From Streptomyces caelestis (GTDB lineage: Bacteria > Actinomycetota > Actinomycetes > Streptomycetales > Streptomycetaceae): a DNA stretch of 64,000 nt. The stretch's first letter is position 1, and each line of letters starts with the position of its first letter. The stretch lies in NCBI RefSeq assembly GCF_001279005.1, contig NZ_LGCN01000276.1, forward strand, positions 124,001 through 188,000, written 5' to 3'. The translations under genes were made by a program, and so were the position numbers. Below are positions 47,373 to 55,378 of this stretch, piece after piece. Under the pieces are notes generated by a model. The model searched no databases and had not been told where the DNA came from. It saw only the letters and a list, made by a program, of their open reading frames with translations.

Positions 47373-47933
47373 GTGCTGATCACCCACGACACCCGGTGCG
47401 CACTCGACACCGTGGTGGATCTGGTGAACTCCGCGCCGGAGGACGACACGACACCGGAGGGACTGCCGGACGTCGCGGCCCTCGAGGAGTTCGTGCGGCA
47501 GCACAAGGTCAGCGAGGTCGGGGTGCTCACGGAGTTCGACCTGGCCGCGGTGCGCAAGATCCGCGGCCGGTTCGCGGCGGTCTTCGCCGCTCCGGACGCC
47601 CGCGCGGCCGCCACACTGATCAACGAGCTGATCGCGGCCGCGGGCACCACGCCCCGGCTCACCGACCACGACGGCTACGACTGGCACGTGCACTACTTCG
47701 CGCCCGGCGCCTCCGTGGCCGACCACCTGGCCGCCGACTGCGGGATGGCGCTGGCGTTCTTCGTGGTCGCCGGGGAGCAGGAGCGGCTGCGGCGCTGCGA
47801 GGCCCCGGACTGCCGGCACGCCTTCGTCGATCTCTCCCGCAACCGCTCGCGCCGCTACTGCGACAGCCGCACCTGCGGCAACCGTCTGCATGTGGCCGCC
47901 TACCGGGCGCGGCGCAAGGAGGCGGCGGGCTGA
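47373..47933 (+). CDS. CGNR zinc-finger / ABATE-domain protein
   Basis: 186 residues from the GTG at 47373 with AGGGAG upstream. The N-terminal ABATE-like region (CALDTVVDLVNSAPEDD; VRKIRGRFAAVFAAPD) precedes a C-terminal zinc finger with cysteines in RRCEAPDCRHAFVDLS and YCDSRTCGNRLHVAAYRAR, the CGNR motif. Such proteins are presumed stress-linked transcription factors (family knowledge). A single gene between two terminator-flanked units. Confidence 0.9.
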   Translation: MLITHDTRCALDTVVDLVNSAPEDDTTPEGLPDVAALEEFVRQHKVSEVGVLTEFDLAAVRKIRGRFAAVFAAPDARAAATLINELIAAAGTTPRLTDHDGYDWHVHYFAPGASVADHLAADCGMALAFFVVAGEQERLRRCEAPDCRHAFVDLSRNRSRRYCDSRTCGNRLHVAAYRARRKEAAG

Positions 47934-48025
47934 CCGCCCGGGACCGTCCCACGACCGGTGGGACGGCTGGTCGATGCCGTGCCGACGCGGCCCCGACGGG
48001 TGACGCCGGGTACCGCGGGTACGGC

Positions 48026-48178
48026 TCACAGCCACAGCAGGTCGTGCAGGGCAGCCGTGAGCAGCAGACACCCGATCACCGCCAGGAAGATCATCAGCGG
48101 TGGCTGGGAAAGGGCGAAGAGGCATCCACGCGGTTCGTCCTGCTGCGGCGCGGCATCGCTCTGTTTCGTGTCCAGCAT
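48026..48178 (-). CDS. 50-residue single-pass membrane protein
   Basis: A complete small frame from ATG (48176-48178) to TGA (48026-48028). It has a polar N-terminus (MLDTKQSDAAPQQDEPRG) followed by one membrane helix (PPLMIFLAVIGCLLLTAALH) and a short DLLWL end. Composition shows a clear cytosol-membrane layout, unlike random frames in this GC-rich DNA. The ribosome site is weak (GCGAG). Function unknown. It is convergent with the CGNR gene. Confidence 0.6.
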   Translation of the reverse strand: MLDTKQSDAAPQQDEPRGCLFALSQPPLMIFLAVIGCLLLTAALHDLLWL

Positions 48179-48352
48179 CTCGCGGCGATCATGACGCATC
48201 GGAAGCGCCCGACGCGATCAACACTCACGGAGTGAGTGCGAGTTCGCCGATTCCGCGATCTACGGTTCGGGTTGTGATCGCTTCCGGACATTCCGTGGCG
48301 CTCTGTGACGTTTCCGCCGGTCGCGCACGCGTTCAGCCGTGGTGCGCCGCCG

Positions 48353-48790
48353 TCATATGCCGTGTTTCTTGAGGATGGCCTCGATGTCGCTGAAGTCGTC
48401 CTCGCCCCGGGAGGCGGGAGCGGGACGGGCCGCCGGGCGGGACCCCTGCCCCAGGGAGGGCGCGGAGGCCCCGGGCGCCACCGCCTCCGGTCGTGCCCCG
48501 GCCCGCGCGGCCTTGCGCTCCTTGCGGGTGCCTCCGCGCCGCCGCTCCACGGTGCGGGTGGTCGCGAACAGCACCCAGGCCAGACCGAGCAGTCCGAAGC
48601 CGGCCCAGGCCGTCGGGCTGAAGGCGGTGTCGGCCAGCCAGTCGACGACGCCGGTCATCACCAGTCCGAGGGGCACGAGCGCATAGGCGGCGATGCGGGT
48701 GGCCGCGAGGAAGCGTTTGCGGTAGGCCGTGACCGCGGCGATGCCCAGGCCTGCCGCGGAGACGGCGGAACAGACGGTCTCGGCAATCAT
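48353..48790 (-). CDS. Small multi-pass membrane protein of unknown function
   Basis: 145 residues from the ATG at 48788-48790 with a GGAGG site. Three hydrophobic helices (AETVCSAVSAAGLGIAAVTA; AYALVPLGLVMTGVVDWLAD; TAWAGFGLLGLAWVLFATTR) are followed by a basic/Pro/Ala linker and an acidic C-terminal tag EDDFSDIEAILKKHGI. The tail motif looks like a conserved protein-contact helix. Divergent from the DsbA-like gene. Confidence 0.8.
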   Translation of the reverse strand: MIAETVCSAVSAAGLGIAAVTAYRKRFLAATRIAAYALVPLGLVMTGVVDWLADTAFSPTAWAGFGLLGLAWVLFATTRTVERRRGGTRKERKAARAGARPEAVAPGASAPSLGQGSRPAARPAPASRGEDDFSDIEAILKKHGI

Positions 48791-49048
48791 CCGGTCCTCC
48801 AGGCAGGTGGGGCGCTGTGGCGCTTCGTCCCTTCCATCCTGCACCCGCGGGGCCCCGCCGGGCCATGTTCCGGCCGGACATCAGGGACATCTCCGGGTCG
48901 TCACTCCTCCGCAGGTGCCGGTGGACGCCCTCCTTCGGCCCTCACTCCGGGCGGACCGGGAGGCGGGCCCGGACCCCGGACCCGGGTCCGCCCCGCGACG
49001 TCCTGCGTCCGATTGGGTGGCGGGCGGCCCGGCTGGGAGACTGTGACC

Positions 49049-49573
49049 ATGAGTGACTCCTCCCCCGCCCGTCCCGCCGCCCCCGTCCTCGACGTCTGGT
49101 GCGAGCTGCAGTGCCCGGACTGCCGGCACGCCCTCGACGACCTCCGTGCCCTGCGGGCCCGCTACGGCGACCGCCTGGAGCTGCGGCTGCGGCACTTCCC
49201 GCTGGAGAAGCACAAGCACTCCTTCGCCGCCGCCCAGGCCGCCGAGGAGGCGCTGGAGCAGGGGCGGGGATGGCCGTACGTCGAGGCCGTGCTGGGACGG
49301 GTCGAGGAGCTGGACCGCCGGGGAGAGGCCTTCCTCGTCGAGACCGCCCGGGAACTCGGTCTCGACGCCGAGGAGTTCGACACCGCGCTGATCGACGGAC
49401 GGCACATCCTGATCGTGGACGCGGACCAGGCCGAGGGCAAGGCGATCGGGGTGACGGGCACCCCGACGTACGTCATCGGCGGTGAGCGCCTCGACGGCGG
49501 CAAGAGCCAGGAAGGACTGCGCGAGCGCGTCGAGGAGATCGCGGACCGGCTGCTGGCCGAGCGGGAGGGCTGA
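49049..49573 (+). CDS. DsbA-family thioredoxin-fold protein
   Basis: 174 residues from the ATG at 49049 with GGGAGA upstream. The active-site motif CPDC lies at ~21-24 (WCELQCPDCRHAL), the cis-Pro loop is TGTPTYVIGG, and the helical insert (AEEALEQGRGWPYVEAVLGR) fits the DsbA/FrnE-like group. There is no signal peptide, so it is a cytosolic oxidoreductase or isomerase. A DSS-type membrane export is unlikely. It could be related to 2-hydroxychromene isomerase-like proteins, but the CxxC argues for redox work. Confidence 0.88.
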   Translation: MSDSSPARPAAPVLDVWCELQCPDCRHALDDLRALRARYGDRLELRLRHFPLEKHKHSFAAAQAAEEALEQGRGWPYVEAVLGRVEELDRRGEAFLVETARELGLDAEEFDTALIDGRHILIVDADQAEGKAIGVTGTPTYVIGGERLDGGKSQEGLRERVEEIADRLLAEREG

Positions 49574-49601
49574 CCCCGGGCCCCGCGGGTCCCGCCCGCC
49601 C

Positions 49602-50426
49602 TCACAGGAGCGGCTTGTACAGCGAGTACTGCGTCGTGCCGTAGCCGAGGGAGTCGTAGAGCCGCTCGGCCGGGGTGTTCCCGGCGAACACGTTGAGCCC
49701 GATGGCCCGGTTGCCCGCGGCGACCGACTGGGCCTCGGCGAGCAGCATGAGCGCCCGTCCGTGCCCCCGGCCGCGGTGGGCGGCGTCGGCCTCGACGCCG
49801 AAGACGTAGGCCCGCTCCCCGCGCACCGACAGCCACAGGGTGCCCACGGGCGTGCCCTCGTGCTCGAGGACGCTGAGGAGCATGCCCTCGGTGGCCCGGC
49901 CGTCGGGCAGCAGCGCGGCGTGGTCGTTCGCCGCCTTGGCCCGGGCCTCGGCCTTCGGCACCCCGCGCCGGATCCAGTCCTCCGCGTAGTCCTCCTGGTC
50001 CTTGGCCGACCAGGGCCCGAACTCGTCCTCCGTCATGGGCCGGGCCACGCTGCCCCCCGGAAGCGCCGGCGGGGTGTCCGGGAGGGTCTTCTCCATGTTC
50101 CGGTTGCGCACGACGTAGCCGAGCGCCGTGGCGAGCCCGAGGGCAGCACCGGCGTCGGCGGGGACCGTCGCCTCGATGCGGCGGCATCCCCAGCCGCGCG
50201 CCACCTCCTCCGCGGCGAGCGCGGCCACCGTGCCCCGGCCGCGCCGGCGGTCCGGCTCCTCGATGCGCAGGCTCGTGATCCGGGCCACGGCGTCACCGAA
50301 GACGGGATGCGTGCCGAGGTGGACCGCCCCGACGGGACGGCTGTTCACGCACACCTGGTAGCGGCGCGAACGCGTGCCGTCGGGGTTCTGCTGAAGCGGC
50401 TCGACCGGCCGCAGGGTGGTGGTCAT
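49602..50426 (-). CDS. Double GNAT N-acetyltransferase
   Basis: 274 residues from the ATG at 50424-50426 (M-T-T-T-L-R-P-V-E-P). Two acetyl-CoA-binding signatures are visible: RRRGRGTVAALA in the first half and AAHRGRGHGRALM in the second, so it is a tandem GNAT. In the second domain the typical AVxNTPAERLYxSLGY end reads VFAGNTPAERLYDSLGYG. The substrate is unknown. It shares its strand with the pabC gene downstream in the window but a gap of ~50 bases separates their ends from starts. Confidence 0.88.
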   Translation of the reverse strand: MTTTLRPVEPLQQNPDGTRSRRYQVCVNSRPVGAVHLGTHPVFGDAVARITSLRIEEPDRRRGRGTVAALAAEEVARGWGCRRIEATVPADAGAALGLATALGYVVRNRNMEKTLPDTPPALPGGSVARPMTEDEFGPWSAKDQEDYAEDWIRRGVPKAEARAKAANDHAALLPDGRATEGMLLSVLEHEGTPVGTLWLSVRGERAYVFGVEADAAHRGRGHGRALMLLAEAQSVAAGNRAIGLNVFAGNTPAERLYDSLGYGTTQYSLYKPLL

Positions 50427-50478
50427 CAAGGGTGTTCTACCCTCTGCCACGCCCAGGATCAGCCGAATTTCGGGTCCG

Positions 50479-51300
50479 TCACGGGTCGAGGTCGGTCCCG
50501 GAGCGCTCGTCGAAGATCCGCATGGCCTTGGCGGTCACCGGGCCGGGGGCGCCGGGCAGTTCGCGGTCGTCGACGCGGTGCACGGCCTGGACGTCGCGCA
50601 GGGTGGAGGTGAGGAAGACCTCCTCGGCCCGCTCCAGGACGTCCAGCGGCAGGTCGGTCTCCTTGGCGCCGGTCCACTCGACGGCGAGGGCGCGAGTGAT
50701 CCCGGCGAGGCAGCCGGAGGCGAGCGGCGGGGTGTGGAGCTCGCCGTCCAGGACGACGAAGACGTTCGACCCGGTGCCCTCGCAGAGCCGTCCGACGGTA
50801 TTGCCGAACAGCGCCTCGGAGGCGCCCCGCTCACGGGCGCGGGCGAGGGCGACGACGTTCTCGGCGTACGACGTGGTCTTCAGGCCGGTGAGCGCGCCGC
50901 GTTCGTTGCGCGTCCAGGGGACGGTGACGACGGCGGTGGAGTCGGGGCGGCGGGTGGTCTCGCCGAGGGCGACCACGAGGGTCGGACCGTGGTCGCCGCG
51001 GTCGGAGCCGAGCGGGCCGTGACCACCGGTGTAGGTGAGGCGCAGCCGGCCGAGCGGCATCGGGTTGGCCTCGAGGACGGCGACGCAGGCGCGGCGGATC
51101 TCGTCGAGGTCGGGATCGGGCAGCCCGAGCCCACGGGCCGACCGGGTCAGCCGGTCGAGGTGCCGGGTGAGCGCGAACGGACGTCCGTCCACGGCCTTCA
51201 CCGTCTCGAAGATGCCGTCGCCCACGGTCAGTCCGTGGTCGAAGACGGAGACGCGGGCGGACTCGATGTCCTGCAGCCCGCCGTCGAGCCAGATCTTCAC
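50479..51300 (-). CDS. pabC: Aminodeoxychorismate lyase (class IV aminotransferase fold)
   Basis: 273 residues from a GTG (V-K-I-W-L-D-G-G) overlapping the pabB stop. The PLP lysine lies in LTGLKTTSYAENVVA, EGTGSNVFVV is the conserved glycine-asparagine turn, and GITRALAVEW plus EVFLTSTLRDVQAV complete the pattern. It releases pyruvate from aminodeoxychorismate to give 4-aminobenzoate for folate. Branched-chain or D-amino-acid aminotransferases share the fold, but the coupling to pabB decides the call. Confidence 0.9.
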   Translation of the reverse strand: MKIWLDGGLQDIESARVSVFDHGLTVGDGIFETVKAVDGRPFALTRHLDRLTRSARGLGLPDPDLDEIRRACVAVLEANPMPLGRLRLTYTGGHGPLGSDRGDHGPTLVVALGETTRRPDSTAVVTVPWTRNERGALTGLKTTSYAENVVALARARERGASEALFGNTVGRLCEGTGSNVFVVLDGELHTPPLASGCLAGITRALAVEWTGAKETDLPLDVLERAEEVFLTSTLRDVQAVHRVDDRELPGAPGPVTAKAMRIFDERSGTDLDP

Positions 51301-52349
51301 CCCTGGGTCCCTTCGCTCGTCTCGTACGTTCCCGACGCTACCGCGAGCAGCCGGGAGGCCTTCAGCTCGGTCTCCCGCCACTCCCCCTCGGGGTCGGAGC
51401 CCCAGGTGATCCCGGCGCCGGTGCCGAACCGCAGGACGGCGTCGCCGCCCGTGGTCCGGTCGATCCAGAAGGTGCGGATGCCCACCGCGAGCACGCCGGC
51501 GCCGCGGTCGGCGTCGACCCAGCCGATGCCGCCGCAGTACGGGCCGCGGGGCGCCGTCTCCAGCGCGTCGATGATCCGCAGCGCGCTGGACTTGGGCGCG
51601 CCGGTGACGGAGCCGGGCGGGAAGGCGGCGTCGAGCAGCTCGGGCCATCCCGCGCCGCCCCGCAGCTCGCCCCGCACGCTCGACACGAGGTGGACCAGCC
51701 CCGGGTGCTTCTCGACGGCGCACAGGTCGGGCACGGTCACCGTGCCGGGGCCGCAGACCTGTCCGATGTCGTTGCGGACCAGGTCGACGATCATCACGTT
51801 CTCGGCGTAGTCCTTCTCCAGCAGGTCGGCCTCGGTGCGCCCGGTGCCCTTGATCGGTCCGGACTCGACGGCCCGGCCCTCCCGCCGCAGGAACAGTTCG
51901 GGCGAGGCCGTGGCGATCTCCACCCCGTGGCCGGGCAGACGAATCGTTCCGGCATACGGCGCCGGGTTGCCCCGGGCGAGCAGCGCGGTGAGGGCGTCCA
52001 CATCGGCGTCGGAGGGCACGGGCGCGGACAGGACGCGGCAGAGGTTCGCCTGGTAGACCTCGCCGGCGGCTATGCGGTCGCGGATACGGCGTACGGCCGC
52101 CGTGTACGCGCCGCGGTCGAGCGAGGACGTCCAGTCGCCGGCCCCGGGCCCCCGCCAGGCCCCCGGCACGGGGGCGGGAACCGGCTGCTCCCGGACCTCC
52201 CGGAAGCGGGCACAGGTCAGGCGGCCCTCGAAGTCCGCGGCGACGGCCCAGAACCCCGTGGAGTCCAGGGCGGCGGGGTCGTCGGTGACGTCGAGGAGTC
52301 CGGTGGCGACGCGGTCGCCGAAACGGACGAGAGGGGGCAGGTCCAGCAC
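51297..52349 (-). CDS. pabB: Aminodeoxychorismate synthase component I (chorismate-binding)
   Basis: 350 residues from a GTG. The chorismate-binding core is complete: SPELFLRREGRAVESGPIKGTGR, the ENVMIVDLVRNDIGQV block and FPPGSVTGAPKSSALRIID. The N-terminal part is ~100 residues shorter than in E. coli PabB, so the tryptophan-site domain is reduced. It adds ammonia to chorismate; the glutaminase subunit (PabA/TrpG) is not in the window. With pabC it makes 4-aminobenzoate. Confidence 0.92.
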   Translation of the reverse strand: MLDLPPLVRFGDRVATGLLDVTDDPAALDSTGFWAVAADFEGRLTCARFREVREQPVPAPVPGAWRGPGAGDWTSSLDRGAYTAAVRRIRDRIAAGEVYQANLCRVLSAPVPSDADVDALTALLARGNPAPYAGTIRLPGHGVEIATASPELFLRREGRAVESGPIKGTGRTEADLLEKDYAENVMIVDLVRNDIGQVCGPGTVTVPDLCAVEKHPGLVHLVSSVRGELRGGAGWPELLDAAFPPGSVTGAPKSSALRIIDALETAPRGPYCGGIGWVDADRGAGVLAVGIRTFWIDRTTGGDAVLRFGTGAGITWGSDPEGEWRETELKASRLLAVASGTYETSEGTQG

Positions 52350-52434
52350 GCGACGAGTCTATGGCGGGCGTGGTTCCGGTGGCCCGGGCACGTCCGTGAG
52401 CGGACGCAGCGCAGCACGCTGCACAAACGGGTTT

Positions 52435-52462
52435 TTGTACTGGCCCCGGAATCCGCTAGAGT
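52435..52462 (+). promoter_or_regulatory. Promoter of the five-gene tRNA operon
   Basis: TTGTAC (52435-52440) and TAGAGT (52457-52462) are 16 bases apart, a good vegetative-type promoter. It starts transcription about 35 bases before tRNA-Gly; no other promoter is seen between the tRNAs. Confidence 0.7.
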
Positions 52463-52503
52463 TCAGTTCGTCGCCGGGAAGCGCAAGCCGACCGAAACGA
52501 CAG

Positions 52504-52576
52504 GCGGACGTAGCTCAGTTGGTAGAGCGCAACCTTGCCAAGGTTGAGGTCGCGAGTTCGAGCCTCGTCGTCCGCT
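52504..52576 (+). tRNA. tRNA-Gly (anticodon GCC)
   Basis: 73-nt cloverleaf: acceptor GCGGACG/CGTCCGC, anticodon stem CAACC/GGTTG with loop TTGCCAA giving GCC, T arm GCGAG TTCGAGC CTCGT. No encoded CCA. First gene of the tRNA operon. Confidence 0.97.
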
Positions 52577-52612
52577 CGAAGGAAGAGGGGGCTTCCCGGC
52601 CCCCGCACTCCT

Positions 52613-52683
52613 GGTGGAGTGGCCGAGAGGCGAGGCAACGGCCTGCAAAGCCGTCTACACGGGTTCAAATCCCGTCTCCACCT
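52613..52683 (+). tRNA. tRNA-Cys (anticodon GCA)
   Basis: 71-nt cloverleaf: acceptor GGTGGAG/CTCCACC, anticodon stem ACGGC/GCCGT with loop CTGCAAA giving GCA, T arm ACGGG TTCAAAT CCCGT. No encoded CCA. Confidence 0.96.
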
Positions 52684-52687
52684 CCAA

Positions 52688-52759
52688 GGACGATTAGCTC
52701 AGCGGGAGAGCGCTTCCCTGACACGGAAGAGGTCACTGGTTCAATCCCAGTATCGTCCA
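52688..52759 (+). tRNA. tRNA-Val (anticodon GAC), copy 1
   Basis: 72-nt cloverleaf: acceptor GGACGAT/ATCGTCC, anticodon stem CTTCC/GGAAG with loop CTGACAC giving GAC, T arm ACTGG TTCAATC CCAGT. It starts four bases after tRNA-Cys. Confidence 0.97.
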
Positions 52760-52793
52760 CTGGATCCCCGGATCCCGGATCTCCGGATCCCCC

Positions 52794-52865
52794 GCGCGAT
52801 TAGCTCAGCGGGAGAGCGCTTCCCTGACACGGAAGAGGTCACTGGTTCAATCCCAGTATCGCGCA
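52794..52865 (+). tRNA. tRNA-Val (anticodon GAC), copy 2 with changed acceptor stem
   Basis: Same body as copies 1 and 3, but the acceptor stem is GCGCGAT/ATCGCGC: pairs 2-71 and 3-70 changed from G-C and A-T to C-G and G-C, with pairing kept. Confidence 0.97.
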
Positions 52866-52908
52866 CGCAGTGCCCATGATCCGCTCCATGGAGTGATCGT
52901 GGTCCCGA

Positions 52909-52980
52909 GGACGATTAGCTCAGCGGGAGAGCGCTTCCCTGACACGGAAGAGGTCACTGGTTCAATCCCAGTATCGTCCA
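52909..52980 (+). tRNA. tRNA-Val (anticodon GAC), copy 3
   Basis: Identical to copy 1 over 72 bases. It is the last gene of the operon; a terminator follows after six bases. Confidence 0.97.
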
Positions 52981-52986
52981 CAGCCC

Positions 52987-53018
52987 CGAAGCCCCCGGTC
53001 CTGCGACCGGGGGCTTCG
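52987..53018. terminator. Terminator of the tRNA operon
   Basis: A perfect 14-bp stem (cgaagcccccggtc with gaccgggggcttcg) and loop ctgc, six bases after the last tRNA and 12 bases after the end of the convergent small gene, so it may serve both. Confidence 0.9.
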
Positions 53019-53029
53019 TCGTGCGTCCG

Positions 53030-53302
53030 TCAGCTGGAGAAGAGCATGCGCCCGAAGCTCTTGTGACCGTGGTGACCGTGGTGGCCGTGCGGGGCGCCCC
53101 AGGCGGGGGCCGGCGCGGCCGGGTACGCCTGCGGGGCGGGCGGGGCCGGCGGCGCAGGCTGCGACCACTGGGCCTCCAGCCGGGTCAGCGACTCCAGCTC
53201 GCCGTAGTCGAGGAAGATGCCCCGGCACCCGCTGCACTGCTCGATCTGGACGCCGTTGCGGTTGTAGGTGTGCATCGGGGCACGGCACTTCGGACACTGC
53301 AT
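53030..53302 (-). CDS. Zinc-ribbon (zf-TFIIB-like) small protein
   Basis: 90 residues. Two cysteine pairs (MQCPKCRAPM and EQCSGCRGIFLDYGELESL) form a TFIIB-like zinc ribbon; the Pro/Ala-rich linker is followed by a His/Gly tail (HGHHGHHGHK). Function unknown. It is convergent with the tRNA operon and next to the APH-like gene on the same strand. Confidence 0.85.
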   Translation of the reverse strand: MQCPKCRAPMHTYNRNGVQIEQCSGCRGIFLDYGELESLTRLEAQWSQPAPPAPPAPQAYPAAPAPAWGAPHGHHGHHGHKSFGRMLFSS

Positions 53303-53403
53303 GATCGGTTCAACTCCTGGCCGGTCGTTCCTGCTTCGCGTATCGCCAGAACAGACTCCGTCCGGCTGCGGATCGGTTGCACCCTACTGCGCGAAACTTC
53401 CGC

Positions 53404-54333
53404 TCAACCGGACGGAGTGGCGGGGCGGACGGAACCCATGCGCGCGCAGGCGTCGACCAGCGACTGCTCCACCTCGTCCAGGGACCGGCCGGCCGCGACG
53501 GCCTTGGTGACGGCACGGGCGGCGGTCTGGACCGTGAGGGCGCGGGCCGGGACGTCCAGCGCGGTCCAGGGGTCGCCGTCGGACGGTACGGCCGGGCCGC
53601 CGGACACGCGGTAGGCGGTCAGGAAGCGGTGCCACTCGTCGGGGGCGAGCAGTCCGCAGGCGTACCAGGCCGCCGGACGGGCCAGGTCCCACGCCGGTGC
53701 GCCCGTGCCGAGGTCGTCGACGTCGATGAGCAGCCAGGGGCCGGTGTGCTCGGGGTGGCGTATCAGCTGGCCGAGGTGGAAGTCGCCGTGGCAGAGGGCG
53801 GTGGCGGTGTCCGGCAGGGGGACCTCGCCACGGGCCCAGGGCGGGAGGACGGCCCAGGCGTGCAGTACGGGGGCGGTGGCGGGGTGGTGGGGGGCGGCGG
53901 TGCGGAGGAGGGCGACGGCGTGGGCGGCCTTGGCGGGACCGCGCATGGGGGGTACGGCGGTGGGGACGGGGGTCCGGTGCAGGCGGGCGAGGAGGGTGGC
54001 CGCGGCTTCCCAGGGGGCGGTGTCCGGGTCGCCGGGGTCCACGGGAGTGCCGTACGGCCAGTGGGTGACGAGGCGTCCGCGCAGTTCGGCGGGGGCCGGG
54101 GCGAGCGGGGGGAGGAGGACGCCGGGGAGCCGGGTGGCCACGGCGAGGCGCAGGGTCAGCTCGGCGGGGTCGGCGCCGGGGGCGTGAGCCTTGGCGACGG
54201 TGCCGGCGTGCCGTACGACGGTGGCGTCCTCGCGGACGGCGAGGGTGGCGGTGGTGCAGCGGCAGGTTCGGGGGCTCGTGTGGGCCGTCGCCGTGACATG
54301 GGCGGTCAGGGCGGGGAGGAGGTCCGTGGTCAC
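53404..54333 (-). CDS. Aminoglycoside-phosphotransferase-fold kinase of unknown substrate
   Basis: 309 residues from a GTG at 54331-54333. The kinase catalytic loop is CHGDFHLGQL and the metal aspartate WLLIDVDDLGTGAPAWDLA. The N-terminal half is short and Thr/Ala-rich with a recognisable nucleotide lobe (TVVRHAGTVAKAHAPG). No ribosome site is visible upstream of the GTG, so the message may be leaderless. It probably phosphorylates a small molecule; drug resistance cannot be assumed. Confidence 0.85.
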   Translation of the reverse strand: MTTDLLPALTAHVTATAHTSPRTCRCTTATLAVREDATVVRHAGTVAKAHAPGADPAELTLRLAVATRLPGVLLPPLAPAPAELRGRLVTHWPYGTPVDPGDPDTAPWEAAATLLARLHRTPVPTAVPPMRGPAKAAHAVALLRTAAPHHPATAPVLHAWAVLPPWARGEVPLPDTATALCHGDFHLGQLIRHPEHTGPWLLIDVDDLGTGAPAWDLARPAAWYACGLLAPDEWHRFLTAYRVSGGPAVPSDGDPWTALDVPARALTVQTAARAVTKAVAAGRSLDEVEQSLVDACARMGSVRPATPSG

Positions 54334-54410
54334 GGGGGCGAGGGTAGCCGGGGGCGGGTCACGCGGACCGTGGGAGCCACGCGCGCTCCCGGGACCTCGC
54401 GGGCAGAGCA

Positions 54411-54442
54411 ATGCCGGCGCAGCTCCCCAGCTGCGCCGGCAT
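54411..54442. terminator. Hairpin with T-run between two minus-strand genes
   Basis: atgccggcgcagct pairs with agctgcgccggcat around a cccc loop, followed by TTTT on the plus strand. It lies between the small membrane-protein gene and the APH-like gene; on the minus strand it could end the former. Confidence 0.7.
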
Positions 54443-54529
54443 TTTGCCGTCCGCCGCACCCCCGTCCCCACGGGGTTTCATGGGTGGATGTCCCCGCCCG
54501 GACCGCTCTTCCGGGCCTGGGGTCGCCGC

Positions 54530-54709
54530 TCAGCGCCCCAGCATCTCGCCCACGGACGACGCCTGTGTGGCCACCGTCTCCCACCCGTCGAAGACGAGGA
54601 GGAGCAGGACCGCCAGGGGCAGGGCCATCAGCGTCGCCACCAGCGGATGGCGGCGCCCCTCGCCGCGCTCCCGCGTGCGGATCACTGTCCGCGGTGCCGT
54701 GTACGCCAT
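54530..54709 (-). CDS. 59-residue small membrane protein
   Basis: From the ATG at 54707-54709 with a strong AGGAGAGG site. A basic N-terminus (TRERGEGRRH) precedes one helix (PLVATLMALPLAVLLLLVF) and a short polar end. No family recognised. It is the only strongly initiated frame in this stretch. Confidence 0.7.
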   Translation of the reverse strand: MAYTAPRTVIRTRERGEGRRHPLVATLMALPLAVLLLLVFDGWETVATQASSVGEMLGR

Positions 54710-54755
54710 GGCCCCTCTCCTGACCGTTTCCGTTGTCGTCGGCAGCGGCGGGCGT

Positions 54756-54797
54756 CTTGACCTCGGGGGACGAGTGCTGCACCCGCCGCTTGACCTC
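54756..54797. repeat. Two direct repeats of cttgacctc, 33 bases apart
   Basis: Copies at 54756-54764 and 54789-54797, start to start 33 bases, about three helical turns. They lie upstream of the 59-residue gene and could be a binding-site pair; the protein is unknown. Confidence 0.35.
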
Positions 54798-54907
54798 AAA
54801 TCTAGGCGCCGGGACCTCCCCCGGCGTCATGCCCTCGTACCGATTGCCGGGCCTCCCGGAGGATGAGCCCCTCCTCCCGGTGTACTCCCCTGGGTGGAGA
54901 CGGGCTC

Positions 54908-55183
54908 CTACACCTCAGGGACATCCCCGAGGGGCCGCCCGCTCCGTCCCGCTTTCTCCGAGCCGTCCTCCCGCGGCACCGGCTGCTCCACCAGTGCGAG
55001 CACCCGATTCGCCATGAACCGGGCCGTTCGCACCACGGCCCCGGTTCGGGTGACTTCGCTCACTTCCACCACCCCTCGTCGCACCGCCGTCTCGACCCGG
55101 CGCCCCGCCCTGCTCGCCACCACCTCGTACGTACGCGTCGTGTCCCCCGCATCCACGACGATCTCCACGCGGTCACCCTTCAT
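54908..55183 (-). CDS. Small conserved Streptomyces protein of unknown function
   Basis: 91 residues from the ATG at 55181-55183, with GAAGGGGG about ten bases upstream. It is beta-rich (MKGDRVEIVVDAGDTTRTYE; VVRRGVVEVSEVTRTGAVVRTA) with an acidic, Pro-containing tail. No motif that I recognise. It is divergent from the Ser/Thr kinase across ~195 bases. Confidence 0.7.
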   Translation of the reverse strand: MKGDRVEIVVDAGDTTRTYEVVASRAGRRVETAVRRGVVEVSEVTRTGAVVRTARFMANRVLALVEQPVPREDGSEKAGRSGRPLGDVPEV

Positions 55184-55378
55184 GTGATCAATCCCCCTTC
55201 ACCGTCGGGTGGTTGGGATCACCGTCCGCGCGAACCAGGTGTGCCCGCGCGTTCCCTGACCACCCTTCGAGTCTCCCACCCCCCACTGACAATCCACCGC
55301 TCCGAGAGGGCGCGGCCTCTGCGCACGGGCGGCCGTGGAAACGTAAGCTGTGGCACGTCACAGGACCGGGCAGCGGGG

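Noticed and set aside
54733..55017. Plus-strand frame of ~95 codons before the Ser/Thr kinase
   Set aside because: Pro/Arg/Ser-rich without a ribosome site and antisense to a better minus-strand frame at 54908-55183.
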